From Chachezhania antarctica (GTDB taxonomy: Bacteria; Pseudomonadota; Alphaproteobacteria; Rhodobacterales; Rhodobacteraceae), in the NCBI RefSeq assembly GCF_003646465.1, contig NZ_QZEX01000007.1, positions 127,945 to 191,944 of the forward strand: 64,000 bases of DNA. The letters are read 5' to 3'. Made by a program: the position numbers and the translations under genes. The notes beneath the pieces were generated by a model. That model was given only the letters and a program-made list of their open reading frames with translations, had not been told where the DNA came from and made no database searches. This document shows, one piece after another, positions 54,301-62,141 of the stretch. Numbering within the stretch: the first letter of the stretch is position 1; each line of letters starts with the position of its first letter.

Positions 54301-55564
54301 GCCCGGCCATGCCGAGCACGATCAACTGGCGCGCCGGTCGCCACGGCAATGCGGTTTCCGTGAACAGCGACACGCCTTCGACGAAGCGATCGTGGCCCTC
54401 TGACGCGATAGGACGCGGGGCGGCGAGGCGGCGCAGAAGCGGCCAGTCGATGCTGTCTGCGGTGACGGCTTTCAGCGCGGCAATGCGGGGGTGCAGCCCG
54501 GCTTCGGGGACAGCGCGCGCCACGACGCCCAATCTGGCAAACAGTTGTTCCGGCGTGCTGCACGGGCGCAAATTATCCAGCACCTCGCGCGCGGGTCCCT
54601 CCCGGTCAGAAGCAGTGCGCGACCATCCGCGGTCGATGACGTCGCGCGCCATCTGTAGTCCTGTTTCCAGTGGCCACGGCATCGAGGGCGAGACAAGGAG
54701 CGACGCGAAAGCGGTCCGCGGGGCAGGGCCGCCCAAAAGGACAAGCAGAAGCGAAAGCAGTTCCCCTGCGCCATCCCGGTGCGCCGGCTTCACGGGCAGT
54801 CCTGATAGCGGCAGTCCGACCCGGTCGAACGCCTCGGGCAGTGCCAGCGCATAGGCGGTGGTGTCACGCACCAGCAGGCCGATCTCGCCGGGATGATCGG
54901 CGGTGCCGTCATCCAGCATCGCGCGGGCGCGGGCCGCGGCGAATTCGGCCTCCTCGTGTGGATCGCGCAGCCCGTAGCAGGTGACAGAGCCATCCGGCGT
55001 CTTCGTCCCGAACTGGCGCCCCAAGTGATCCTGCAGGTGCAGAAATGCCTTTTCGTTTGCGGCCAGCGGGCCATGGGGATCGGTATCCACGTCACCGTGA
55101 TGCGCCCGCAGAGTCTTTGCCAACGCCGTTTCGGCCACGTCTGCGAAGGGGCAGTCGGCACCGATCAGCGGCAGCGGTTCCAGCGCGACCGCGGCCGGGC
55201 TGCGCAGAACATGGCGCCATGTGTCCAGCGGTCCGGGCAGGGCGCCAAGTCGGTCCCAAGGATCGCGAAGCGCTGTCAGATGTGTCCGGGCGCGGCCCAG
55301 GGGCAGGCGCTCGGGCGCAAGATCCGCCGGATCAAGCCCCGACGTGGCGCGCGCGACCGAGATCAGCCCGGCCTCCACCGCTTGCGCCGTTTCCTCTGGC
55401 GCGGCGGCGAAACCGTCGGACCAGGGGGCGCCCGGGCCAAGATGATCCGCCAGTGTCAGACCGGCGTTGCGCGGCGCCAGATAGACCTCTGACAGAAGAT
55501 CATCCGTGACATGACGCACCGCGCCGGTGACCGGAGAGCGTGTCAGCAGGGGATCAATGCGCAT
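51371..55564 (-). CDS. AddB-like / AddA-like chimera (UvrD rear half with PD-(D/E)XK nuclease)
   Basis: 1397 residues. Residues 1-706 resemble AddB-type proteins: LYVT-like helicase remnants, then PSRLETLLVSPLGWLLDELGA and LGTLMHKVLENVF, the opening of a PD-(D/E)XK nuclease. At about residue 707 (near base 53440) the text switches to NPVQFALLWQLARGARRALIVGVTKQSIIGFQGADP, which is motif II-III of UvrD/AddA. The first nuclease's catalytic strand (D...DxK) and the second protein's Walker A and DEFQDT are both absent. Later motifs (HAAKGREWP, LYVALTRARDRL) and the C-terminal nuclease (AILDCLAEGP, IVDHKS) remain. It is best read as a deletion fusion of two formerly separate genes. It probably lacks helicase activity. 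Confidence 0.8.
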   Translation of the reverse strand: MRIDPLLTRSPVTGAVRHVTDDLLSEVYLAPRNAGLTLADHLGPGAPWSDGFAAAPEETAQAVEAGLISVARATSGLDPADLAPERLPLGRARTHLTALRDPWDRLGALPGPLDTWRHVLRSPAAVALEPLPLIGADCPFADVAETALAKTLRAHHGDVDTDPHGPLAANEKAFLHLQDHLGRQFGTKTPDGSVTCYGLRDPHEEAEFAAARARAMLDDGTADHPGEIGLLVRDTTAYALALPEAFDRVGLPLSGLPVKPAHRDGAGELLSLLLVLLGGPAPRTAFASLLVSPSMPWPLETGLQMARDVIDRGWSRTASDREGPAREVLDNLRPCSTPEQLFARLGVVARAVPEAGLHPRIAALKAVTADSIDWPLLRRLAAPRPIASEGHDRFVEGVSLFTETALPWRPARQLIVLGMAGRHWPRLPGSDPFFTEAEIAAIRDTGLLLHGRRQKLARGLELFRRQLGAATEGLTLLVPALDLRGDRLMPSTGLALIAHMLGAKEPADLVRDLRSTSPEDWPVAAHRPAPVPSGGAPDLPRDGQIHIQRGLGTPDRPGVDLLRLRETPECQPLPHSPSRLETLLVSPLGWLLDELGATDLSWAPETLDVMTLGTLMHKVLENVFLEGAPIPDDASLDATVPAVLDSVIQLYAPWLTDAAWTKKRRSLLQEAREICTSWVGFLRETGAEILHNEFDLAGDHGDLPLHGNPVQFALLWQLARGARRALIVGVTKQSIIGFQGADPRLSEALQVAHPEAVKPLDRNWRSEARIMEMVNTLGPSLFDSYDPLAPQRGATGETTLEIMHLPGGRKDTSAECIANRVADILDAGTLVHDTASGEMRPARPGDIAVLTYTHDKASAAAAALGDHGLPVRIQQDGWLTSPAMRAARAALAIASDPDDLNASLTWLTLGPPRMGLEDALRNTIDGVLSTHVALAPLRALNDGLESRPVAETLAAVLNAGGLRDWAGGLAQPAQALADLARFEAEAQEFDAMALDLRAAAGFHGAGPQVFLGWILHQFAKEWDRHPDPDGWSSSGIEICIWHAAKGREWPITVVAGLEKTINEHPGTLRADFDGFDDIDNALEHAGLGFLPDFAAPESQEPFTEARRPEDERDAARKLYVALTRARDRLIMVLPRERSRPRDNAERMVDLLRDRAGFETDGDTLTVDGHRFDARVAEGLSDAPSGPAAGTGETHPRFGRAQALSDAPRSPWRRRPSSQAEPVPSGAAPPETVKLAEAVAETRTGSAAERGSAWHLAFRVLGERPDLSDRIRAATGLPESAITQIAMQAQVLTRWLADRGYDRLHFELPLQKIDADGSQTNAILDCLAEGPDGLLIVDHKSGPCPDPDARFATYQPQLDTYAAMVRAEWPDKPVDGVAIHWMSEGTLSIAHSTTRELA

Positions 55565-56004
55565 CGGCTGGCCTTTCGAATCGTTAACAAGGTATTGTCA
55601 CAGCAGGCGTGTAGTGGGTGACGAAAACTGTCATGCCCACAAGGGCAGGGCCGGAACGTTTCTGCGCCGCTATGAACTCTCGTCTGAGCACAAGATCCAC
55701 TCAGAGAATCCGCGGAGACGCCCCATCATCTTCAACTCCATGGCGCGCAGGTTGATACGGCTCGCCGCCGTGGTCGACTGTTTCAACCGGCGCGGCCTGT
55801 CGAAGGAGCGCTCTAAAGCCGCGCCGGAAAACTTCAACAGCACTCAAGGGGCAAGTTCACATCCAGAGACTAAAACGTTTGGATCGTTTTATGGTCAACC
55901 GAACCTCCAGTCTTTATTGGTTTCAAGAACCAAGCTGGCTGACAGGTTCCTCACCATGTGCTTTTCATGCAACACGGCAACTGGCGAAATTTGTTGCTCA
56001 GCCC
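55565..56004. other. AT-richer spacer upstream of the island operon with a 10-bp inverted repeat
   Basis: No supported gene. The stretch has lower GC than the rest of the window. It contains a perfect inverted repeat, ccggcgcggc (55787-55796) and gccgcgccgg (55818-55827), around a 21-base centre that itself holds the near-palindrome aggagcgctct. The operon promoter should lie within the first 100 bases before 55564, but no clear -35/-10 pair stands out. Confidence 0.45.
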
Positions 56005-56375
56005 CTAGCTGTTCAGTCCCCGCATTTGGTGGAACGGATTGAGGACGTATCTATCCGGCTCTGATTTCCAGATTTTCAGATGTATTCGTGGGGGTGAGGC
56101 CGCCGAGGGTCTTGAGCGGCGAGCGAAGTTGTAGGCGGCCATGAAGTCGCTGAGCTGCGTTCGCAGCTGATCGTGTCTTTCGTAGTGGTAGCGCTTGACG
56201 GTCGCGTCTTTGATCGTGCGGTTCAACCGCTCGACCGCTGCCCGGCAGGCGATTTGGCATAGCCAAATCTGCCGAGAGGGTGGCCGTTGGTCCAGGGATG
56301 GTTCGGTTTGATCAGCCGGTGCTCGATCCCGTTGGCTTCGCAGATCATCACACCATCAAACCGTGGGATCAAACA
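56005..56375 (-). pseudogene. IS481-family transposase, C-terminal relic with frameshift
   Basis: Reading leftward, one frame gives GIEHRLIKPNHPWTNG and a second frame, beginning at 56226, gives MNRTIKDATVKRYHYERHDQLRTQLSDFMAAYNFARR and ends in SEPDRYVLNPFHQMRGLNS. These are adjacent parts of the well-known IS481 transposase C-terminus, split by a frameshift. The first two thirds of the gene are missing. It sits directly between the defence-like operon and the tRNA-Ser gene. Confidence 0.85.
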
Positions 56376-56376
56376 C

Positions 56377-56481
56377 CTAATATCGAGGGTCACGCTTCCC
56401 AGCGATATCATCGGCCAGCATCGCGAAGTAATCCGCGACGATCAGGCCGTTTTCGTCATCGGTCCAAGGGCCACTCGTCAT
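56377..56481 (-). pseudogene. N-terminal stump of a truncated hypothetical gene
   Basis: From ATG 56481 the frame reads MTSGPWTDDENGLIVADYF then AMLADDIAGKRD and stops at 56377 (34 residues). The opening matches a frequent N-terminus of DUF3883-type, restriction-linked hypothetical proteins (from memory: PWT-x-DEN-x-LIVADYFAML). The rest of the gene is replaced by the IS481 relic, so the original was probably cut by insertion or deletion. Confidence 0.6.
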
Positions 56482-56848
56482 GCCCCCAGGCTAGAGGCGC
56501 GATGTGCGTTTGTCATCAATGGCTTCGCCAAGCCGGCCGCCGACTGAAACGCTCCACTACGCTCTGGCCTGCTTTCGTCCGCCGGCCTACGCCGCCTGCA
56601 TGTTCGGTCTCTGTTTCGTTCGACAGCGAAGGAAACAGGGCACGCAGTTTTGGCGGCGTTGCGCGTCAGGTCATTGTAAAGGTGAGGAAATTTCTGACCG
56701 AACTGGAATGGGCGCGGGTCGTCCGACCAGAGACGGAAATCGCAGCGCACGCGCGTCTCAGCGGTTCGCACCCAACCGGCAAACCCCTTTGAAAACAGAA
56801 GAAATTCCGCCTTTGGCGGGCCGTCTGATAGGTTCGAAAGGGTGATAA
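56482..56848. other. Spacer downstream of tRNA-Ser
   Basis: No gene is recognised. A small hairpin ccgcc-ttt-ggcgg (56807-56819) followed on the minus strand by an AATTTCTTCTGTTTT tract may terminate the tRNA-Ser transcript. The remainder may be debris of mobile DNA, judging by the adjacent transposase relic. Confidence 0.45.
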
Positions 56849-56938
56849 TGGCGGAGAGACAGGGATTCGAACCCTGGAGACGGTCTCCCGCCTACACACT
56901 TTCCAGGCGTGCGCCTTCGACCACTCGGCCACCTCTCC
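56849..56938 (-). tRNA. tRNA-Ser (anticodon GGA)
   Basis: 90 bases including an encoded CCA (56849-56851 read in reverse). The acceptor stem GGAGAGG pairs with the 3' CTCTCC. The anticodon loop reads CTGGAAA with anticodon GGA, a long variable arm typical of class II tRNAs lies between the anticodon and T arms, and the T-loop is GGGTTCGAATCCC. Its 3' end points toward the island at lower coordinates, the side where tRNA-targeted elements insert. Confidence 0.95.
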
Positions 56939-57135
56939 GTGGGCGAAGTGTTTGCCGGAAGGCGCGATCCGATGCAAGGCGGATTTCCATGGAAATTCAT
57001 CTGAGTTTCATTGCCGGCACGTCGCGGGTCCCTCGCAGCGCCCAACCTGTGCGCCAGGTCTTCGCTTTCGGCCCTCGGCGCCCTATGGTCCGCCGCGGCG
57101 GGCCGGAGCGGCGGCCGCGGGCAGCAGGGGGCTGA

Positions 57136-58410
57136 ATGATGTCGGAACGCGATCTGATTGCGGTGATCGGGCTGGGCTATGTCGGGCTTCCGCTGGCGGT
57201 GGCGTTCGGCAATGTCCGCGACGTGCTGGGCTTCGACATCAAGGCCGATCGCATTGCCGAGCTTCGGCAGGGCCTCGATTCCACCCGCGAAGTCGAGCCC
57301 GGGGAGCTGGCCGAAGCGGACGGTTTGCGCGTGACGTCGGATCCGGCCGACCTGGAGGCGGCCAATATCTTCATCGTTACGGTGCCCACACCGATTCACG
57401 CCGACAAACGCCCGGATCTGGATCCGCTCCGCCGGGCATCCGAAACCGTGGGTCGGGCGCTGAAACCCGGCGACCTCGTGATCTACGAAAGCACGGTCTA
57501 TCCCGGCGCCACGGAAGAGGTCTGCGTGCCGGTGCTGGAAGCGGTGTCGGGCCTGGCCTTCAACCGGGATTTCTTCTGCGGCTACAGCCCCGAGCGGATC
57601 AATCCCGGCGACAAGACCCACAGGATCGGCGATATTCGCAAGGTCACGTCCGGGTCGACTCCCGAGATCGCGCGGCGGGTCGATGCGCTCTATGCGCAGA
57701 TCATCGGCGCGGGGACCTACATGGCCGAAAGCATCCGCGTGGCCGAGGCATCGAAGGTGATCGAGAACACGCAGCGGGATCTGAACATCGCGCTGATCAA
57801 CGAACTGGCGATCATCTTCAACCGCATGGGAATCGATACCGAAGCGGTGCTGAAGGCCGCCGGGACCAAGTGGAACTTCCTGCCGTTCCGGCCCGGCCTG
57901 GTGGGTGGGCACTGCATCGGGGTGGATCCGTATTACCTGACCCACAAGGCGATGGCGCTTGGTTACGATCCGCAGGTGATCCTTGCGGGGCGGCGGATCA
58001 ACGACACGATGGGCGCCTATGTCGCCGGGCAGATGATCAAGGCGATGCTGAAGCGCAAGATCCAGGTCAACGGCGCGCGGGTACTGGTGCTGGGACTGAC
58101 CTTCAAGGAAAACTGCCCCGATCTGCGCAACACCAAGGTCATCGACATGATCCGCGAGCTTGAGGACTATGGCGTCACGGTCGACGTGCACGACCCGCTG
58201 GCCGCCCCGAACGAAGCGCGGGCGGTGTACGGGCTGGAGATGGCGGAGGCCCCGGAACACGGCGCCTATGACGGCATCGTTCTTGCCGTGGCCCACGCGG
58301 AATTCCGCGCGATGGACGAAGCCGCGCTGCGGCGCTTCGGCCGCGATCCGCATGTGCTCTACGATCTCAAATCCATGCTGCCGGCGGGGGATTCGGACCT
58401 GCGGCTCTGA
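57136..58410 (+). CDS. Nucleotide-sugar dehydrogenase (UDP-GlcNAc/GalNAc type, TviB/WbpA-like)
   Basis: 424 residues. It oxidises the C6 hydroxyl of a UDP-sugar to the uronate with two NAD+. The NAD fold is [17 protein letters not shown]; the catalytic Cys260 is in [29 protein letters not shown] and [16 protein letters not shown] are typical of the UDP-HexNAc branch rather than of UDP-glucose dehydrogenase. It stands alone, although such enzymes feed capsule or O-antigen pathways. The ATG at 57136 is preceded by a GGGGG run. The exact sugar is not certain. Confidence 0.9.
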   Translation: MMSERDLIAVIGLGYVGLPLAVAFGNVRDVLGFDIKADRIAELRQGLDSTREVEPGELAEADGLRVTSDPADLEAANIFIVTVPTPIHADKRPDLDPLRRASETVGRALKPGDLVIYESTVYPGATEEVCVPVLEAVSGLAFNRDFFCGYSPERINPGDKTHRIGDIRKVTSGSTPEIARRVDALYAQIIGAGTYMAESIRVAEASKVIENTQRDLNIALINELAIIFNRMGIDTEAVLKAAGTKWNFLPFRPGLVGGHCIGVDPYYLTHKAMALGYDPQVILAGRRINDTMGAYVAGQMIKAMLKRKIQVNGARVLVLGLTFKENCPDLRNTKVIDMIRELEDYGVTVDVHDPLAAPNEARAVYGLEMAEAPEHGAYDGIVLAVAHAEFRAMDEAALRRFGRDPHVLYDLKSMLPAGDSDLRL

Positions 58411-58595
58411 GGCCGTTTCGGTCGCGCCCGCCGGTCTCGGGCAATGGCCAGGGTGCATGACGTCGGGGCGCCTGACAGGAAATTTGGCCAAAGGGAAAGA
58501 ATGCGGCAAAACCCGCTTGACGGGGCAGGGGGCACCCAATAATACACCGCAACGCTTCGAACGGAGACGCAGGTTTCCACCGAAGCACGCAGCGG

Positions 58596-58672
58596 GCGGT
58601 TGTAGCTCAGATGGTTAGAGTACCGGCCTGTCACGCCGGGGGTCGCGGGTTCGAGCCCCGTCAACCGCGCCA
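58596..58672 (+). tRNA. tRNA-Asp (anticodon GTC)
   Basis: 77 bases including encoded CCA (58670-58672). The acceptor stem is GCGGTTG with CAACCGC. D-arm AGCTCAGATGGTTAGAGT, anticodon loop CTGTCAC with GTC, T-arm GCGGGTTCGAGCCCCGT. The dispersed repeat (inverted copy C) follows 46 bases later. Confidence 0.97.
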
Positions 58673-58718
58673 CTGCTGCGAATTTCTCAGGAAAATCAGA
58701 CGATTGACGTGAGGCGTA

Positions 58719-58920
58719 GGGGGCTCTGCCCCCGCCGCGCCTTGCGGCGCGACTCCCCCGAGGTATCTGAAGACCAAAGAAGTTTCCTTGGCGCTGGTCC
58801 CGTTTGGCGGGCGCGGTCTTTTTCAGGGTGCACAGTCGGACGAGCGCGCCCGTCCTTTCTTCTCTTCTCAAGTACTCCGGGGGAGTCCGCTCTGCAGGAG
58901 CGGGCGGGGGCAGAGCCCCC
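58719..58920. repeat. Facing pair of Rhodobacteraceae intergenic repeats (copies C and B)
   Basis: Copy C (58719-58768) reads gggggctctgccccc and continues to cgactcccccgaggtatct. Copy B (58857-58920) is its near-perfect inverse: tactccgggggagtccgct through gggggcagagccccc. Copy B shares most of its bases with copy A at 16297-16363. The pair encloses about 90 bases and can form one long stem or two local hairpins, probably serving as termination region between tRNA-Asp and the M20 gene. Confidence 0.8.
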
Positions 58921-58944
58921 TTGCGCCCGCAGTCGCCTGTCGAT

Positions 58945-60324
58945 TCAGCCGATCTCCTGCAGCGCCGCCAGCACGCGGGCCCAGCTGCGGGTGCCCTTGT
59001 GATAGCTTTCAAGATCGTACTTCTCGTTCGGCGAGTGGATCTGATCGTCGTCCTTGCCGAAGCCGATCAGCACCGGCGGCGTGCCCAGCAGGTTCTGGAA
59101 ATGGCCCGCGATGGGGATCGAGCCGCCGCAGCCGATATAGGCCGCCGTGTCCGGCCATTCGTCCGACAGTGCGCCGCGGGCGGCCTCGTAGAACGGGTAT
59201 TCGGTATCGAACTGCCCGGCTTTCGAGGCGCCGTGCGCGTGCCATTCGACGTCGCAATCCTCGGGCAGCTGTTCTTCCACCATCTTGCGGAAGCTTTCGC
59301 GGATCACGTGCGGATCCTGGTCGCCGACTAGGCGGAAGCTGATCTTGGCGTGCGCCTCGGCCGGGATCACCGTCTTGAAGCCGTCGCCGGTGTAGCCGCC
59401 CCAGATGCCGTTCACCTCGCAGGTGGGGCGTGACCAGATCATTTCCAGCGGGCTGCGGCCCTCTTCACCGGTGGGCACTGACAGGTCCACGCCGCTCAGG
59501 AAGCGTTCGGCGTCGAAGCCAAGCCCGTCCCATTGCGCGCGCAGTGAATTCGAAAGCTCCGGCACGCCATCGTAGAACCCCGGCACCGTGATGCGGCCGG
59601 TGTCGTCGTGGAGCGAGGCGATGACGTTCGACAAGACCCGGATCGGGTTGGCGGCGACACCGCCGAAGAAGCCCGAATGCAGGTCCTTGCTGGCGGCCTT
59701 GATCGTCAGCTCTTCGCCCAGCATCCCGCGCAGCATGGTCGTGATGGCGGGGACGCGGCTGTCGAACAGGGCCGTGTCGCAGATCAGCGCCATGTCGCTT
59801 TTAAGCTCGTCCGCGTTTTCCTTCATGAACGGCACCAGCGACGGAGAGCCCGATTCCTCCTCGCCTTCGAAGAAGAAGGTGATCTTGCAGGGCAGGGCGC
59901 CGTGCACCGTCTTCCAGGCGCGGCAGGCCTCGACGAAGGTCATAAGCTGGCCCTTGTCGTCGGACGATCCGCGGCCGCGGATGACCTTGCCGGCGGGGGT
60001 GTCCTCGATCTGCGGGTCGAACGGATCGCGGTCCCACAGGGTCAGCGGATCGACCGGCTGCACGTCGTAATGGCCGTAGAACAGGACATGCGGGCCCGGG
60101 CCGTCGATATGACCCACCACCATCGGGTGGCCCGGGGTCGGGCGCTTGGCGGCATCGACGCCTATGGATTTCAGGTCTTCGACCAGCCAGTCCGCTGCGC
60201 GGTCGCAATCGGCCTTGAACGCCGGATCGGTCGAGATAGACGGGATCCGCAGAAGATCCATCAGACGGTCCAGGGCGTCGGGAAGATCGGCGTCGATCTG
60301 CGCCAGAACGGGGTCGAGTGTCAT
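58945..60324 (-). CDS. M20-family dipeptidase
   Basis: 459 residues from MTLDPVLAQIDADLP, with an AGGAG site. A zinc-dependent cytosolic peptidase of the carnosinase/CNDP-like M20 group. Metal and active-site segments are VLFYGHYDVQPVD (His, Asp), GSSDDKGQ, the EGEEESGSPSL pair of Glu, and GCGGSIPI near the C-terminus. The lid domain contains GGYTGDGFKTVIPAEAHAKISFRL. It cleaves dipeptides with free N-termini, as judged from the family. Confidence 0.92.
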   Translation of the reverse strand: MTLDPVLAQIDADLPDALDRLMDLLRIPSISTDPAFKADCDRAADWLVEDLKSIGVDAAKRPTPGHPMVVGHIDGPGPHVLFYGHYDVQPVDPLTLWDRDPFDPQIEDTPAGKVIRGRGSSDDKGQLMTFVEACRAWKTVHGALPCKITFFFEGEEESGSPSLVPFMKENADELKSDMALICDTALFDSRVPAITTMLRGMLGEELTIKAASKDLHSGFFGGVAANPIRVLSNVIASLHDDTGRITVPGFYDGVPELSNSLRAQWDGLGFDAERFLSGVDLSVPTGEEGRSPLEMIWSRPTCEVNGIWGGYTGDGFKTVIPAEAHAKISFRLVGDQDPHVIRESFRKMVEEQLPEDCDVEWHAHGASKAGQFDTEYPFYEAARGALSDEWPDTAAYIGCGGSIPIAGHFQNLLGTPPVLIGFGKDDDQIHSPNEKYDLESYHKGTRSWARVLAALQEIG

Positions 60325-60713
60325 GAAGTCAGCTCCTGAAATCGCGGGAAGGGAGGCCGCATCAGCCTGCGGCATCGGCGCGGAGCCTATCAGGCGCGCC
60401 TGCCGTGTCCAGCAGGGGACCGGCCGCCGGCACCGGCCGGATCGATATGACGTCGCGGTCCCATTGTCGCATTATTGTCGTTTATATTCGTTCCAATCTT
60501 GATTTTTCTGCCCCGGCGCGACAGGTGTCGTGACGCGGGACCGGTCCGACTTGACCGAAATCAAGGATGCAACGGCGTATCCGCGACATAGATCTCATAG
60601 GGTTAACGGGCGGCCGACACTCACTATTCATAAACTTGAGTAAGGCAAGCTCGCTGCGATACGATGAGGACAGCCGCGCCAGGACAAGGCGCAGCCACGA
60701 ATGGAGACGACCG
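60325..60713 (+). other. Control region between the M20 gene and hemA
   Basis: 389 bases without a gene. Two ATTGTCG direct repeats lie at 60463-60469 and 60474-60480, next to an AT-rich TTTATATTCG. An FnrL-type palindrome follows at 60551-60564. The sequence CATAGATCTCATAGG near 60585-60600 may contain the hemA -10 box. The stretch is AT-richer than its surroundings, as expected for a promoter. Confidence 0.5.
60551..60564 (+). promoter_or_regulatory. FnrL/FNR binding site upstream of hemA
   Basis: TTGACCGAAATCAA fits the FNR consensus TTGAT-N4-ATCAA in nine of ten positions, with only the fifth base different (C for T). It is centred 157 bases before the hemA start. In Rhodobacter sphaeroides hemA is activated by FnrL under low oxygen, and the box here gives the same expectation. 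Confidence 0.8.
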
Positions 60714-61937
60714 GTGGACTACACAGCCGAGCTCGATAGCGCGCTTCAGCAACTGCACTCCGAAGGTCGTTACCGTACCTTCATCGACATTGAACGCCAG
60801 CGGGGCCACTACCCGCACGCGGTCTGGACGCGCCCCGATGGCACCCAGCAGCCGATCACGGTGTGGTGCGGCAACGATTACCTGGGCATGGGCCAGAACC
60901 CTGTTGTGCTGGACGCGATGCACGAAGCGATCGACGCCACCGGCGCCGGGTCGGGCGGGACGCGCAACATTTCCGGCACCACCGTCTATCACAAGCGGCT
61001 TGAGGCCGAGCTTGCGGATCTGCATGGCAAGGAAGCGGCGCTGCTGTTCACCTCGGCCTACATTGCCAACGATGCCACGCTGTCGACGCTGCCCAAGCTC
61101 TTTCCGGGGCTAATCATCTATTCCGACGCGCTGAACCATGCCTCGATGATCGAAGGCGTGCGCCGTAACGGCGGGGCCAAGCGCATCTTCCGCCACAACG
61201 ATCTGGACCACCTGCGTGAACTGCTGGAAACCGATGATCCGGCGGCGCCCAAGCTGATCGCGTTTGAATCGCTCTATTCCATGGACGGCGATTTCGGCCC
61301 GATCGAGGCGATCTGCGACCTGGCCGACGAATTCAACGCGCTGACCTATATCGACGAAGTGCACGCCGTGGGCATGTACGGCCCCCGCGGTGGCGGCGTG
61401 GCCGAGCGTGACCGCCTGATGCACCGGATCGACATCATCAATGCGACGCTTGCCAAGGCCTATGGCGTCATGGGCGGCTATATCGCGGCGTCGGAAAAGA
61501 TGTGCGACGCGATCCGGTCCTATGCGCCGGGCTTCATCTTCACCACCTCCCTGCCGCCCGCTGTGGCCGCGGGGGCTGCTGCATCTGTCGCACATCTCAA
61601 ACGCGCGCCGGAAATCCGTGAAACCCACCAGACCCAGGCCAAGATCCTGAAGACCCGTCTGAAGGGCCTGGGCCTGCCGATCATCGACCATGGCAGCCAC
61701 ATCGTTCCCGTCATCGTGGGCGACCCCGTGCATACCAAGATGATCTCGGACATGCTGCTGGAAGATTTCAGCATCTACGTTCAGCCCATCAACTTTCCCA
61801 CGGTTCCGCGGGGCACGGAACGTCTGCGGTTTACGCCGTCGCCGGTTCACGGGCCCAAGGAAATCGACGCGCTGGTCCACGCGATGGACAGCCTGTGGTC
61901 GCATTGTGCGCTCAACCGCGCGGAACTTGCTGGATAA
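60714..61937 (+). CDS. hemA: 5-aminolevulinate synthase
   Basis: 407 residues from GTG 60714 ([18 protein letters not shown]), the same length as the Rhodobacter enzyme; a GGAGA site precedes it. A PLP enzyme that condenses glycine and succinyl-CoA, the first step of haem and bacteriochlorophyll synthesis. The PLP lysine is Lys248 in [14 protein letters not shown], and [14 protein letters not shown] and [12 protein letters not shown] are conserved. An FNR-type box at 60551-60564 implies oxygen control. Confidence 0.97.
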   Translation: MDYTAELDSALQQLHSEGRYRTFIDIERQRGHYPHAVWTRPDGTQQPITVWCGNDYLGMGQNPVVLDAMHEAIDATGAGSGGTRNISGTTVYHKRLEAELADLHGKEAALLFTSAYIANDATLSTLPKLFPGLIIYSDALNHASMIEGVRRNGGAKRIFRHNDLDHLRELLETDDPAAPKLIAFESLYSMDGDFGPIEAICDLADEFNALTYIDEVHAVGMYGPRGGGVAERDRLMHRIDIINATLAKAYGVMGGYIAASEKMCDAIRSYAPGFIFTTSLPPAVAAGAAASVAHLKRAPEIRETHQTQAKILKTRLKGLGLPIIDHGSHIVPVIVGDPVHTKMISDMLLEDFSIYVQPINFPTVPRGTERLRFTPSPVHGPKEIDALVHAMDSLWSHCALNRAELAG

Positions 61938-62141
61938 TTTGCCGACCGGCGGCAATCGGCGAACCCGCAGATAGGCTGGTGTGCAAATGCAAAACCCTAT
62001 GCTAAGAATGTCGTGAAAGCAGGGGTTTGGGAATCATTCAGGCGATTCCCGGTAACTGCGGACAACGTGCGGTGGATCTGTGCAACAAGCAGGCCATCAA
62101 CGTGGACGGGTGGTTTTGGGGCAGAGCGCAGGGCCGATTGG

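Noticed and set aside
51371-55564. Two separate genes or a frameshift within the chimera
   Set aside because: There is no stop and no change of frame at the junction. The break is seen only in domain content.
56666-56977. Short protein across the tRNA-Ser gene
   Set aside because: It is the translation of the tRNA itself and of the spacer behind it.
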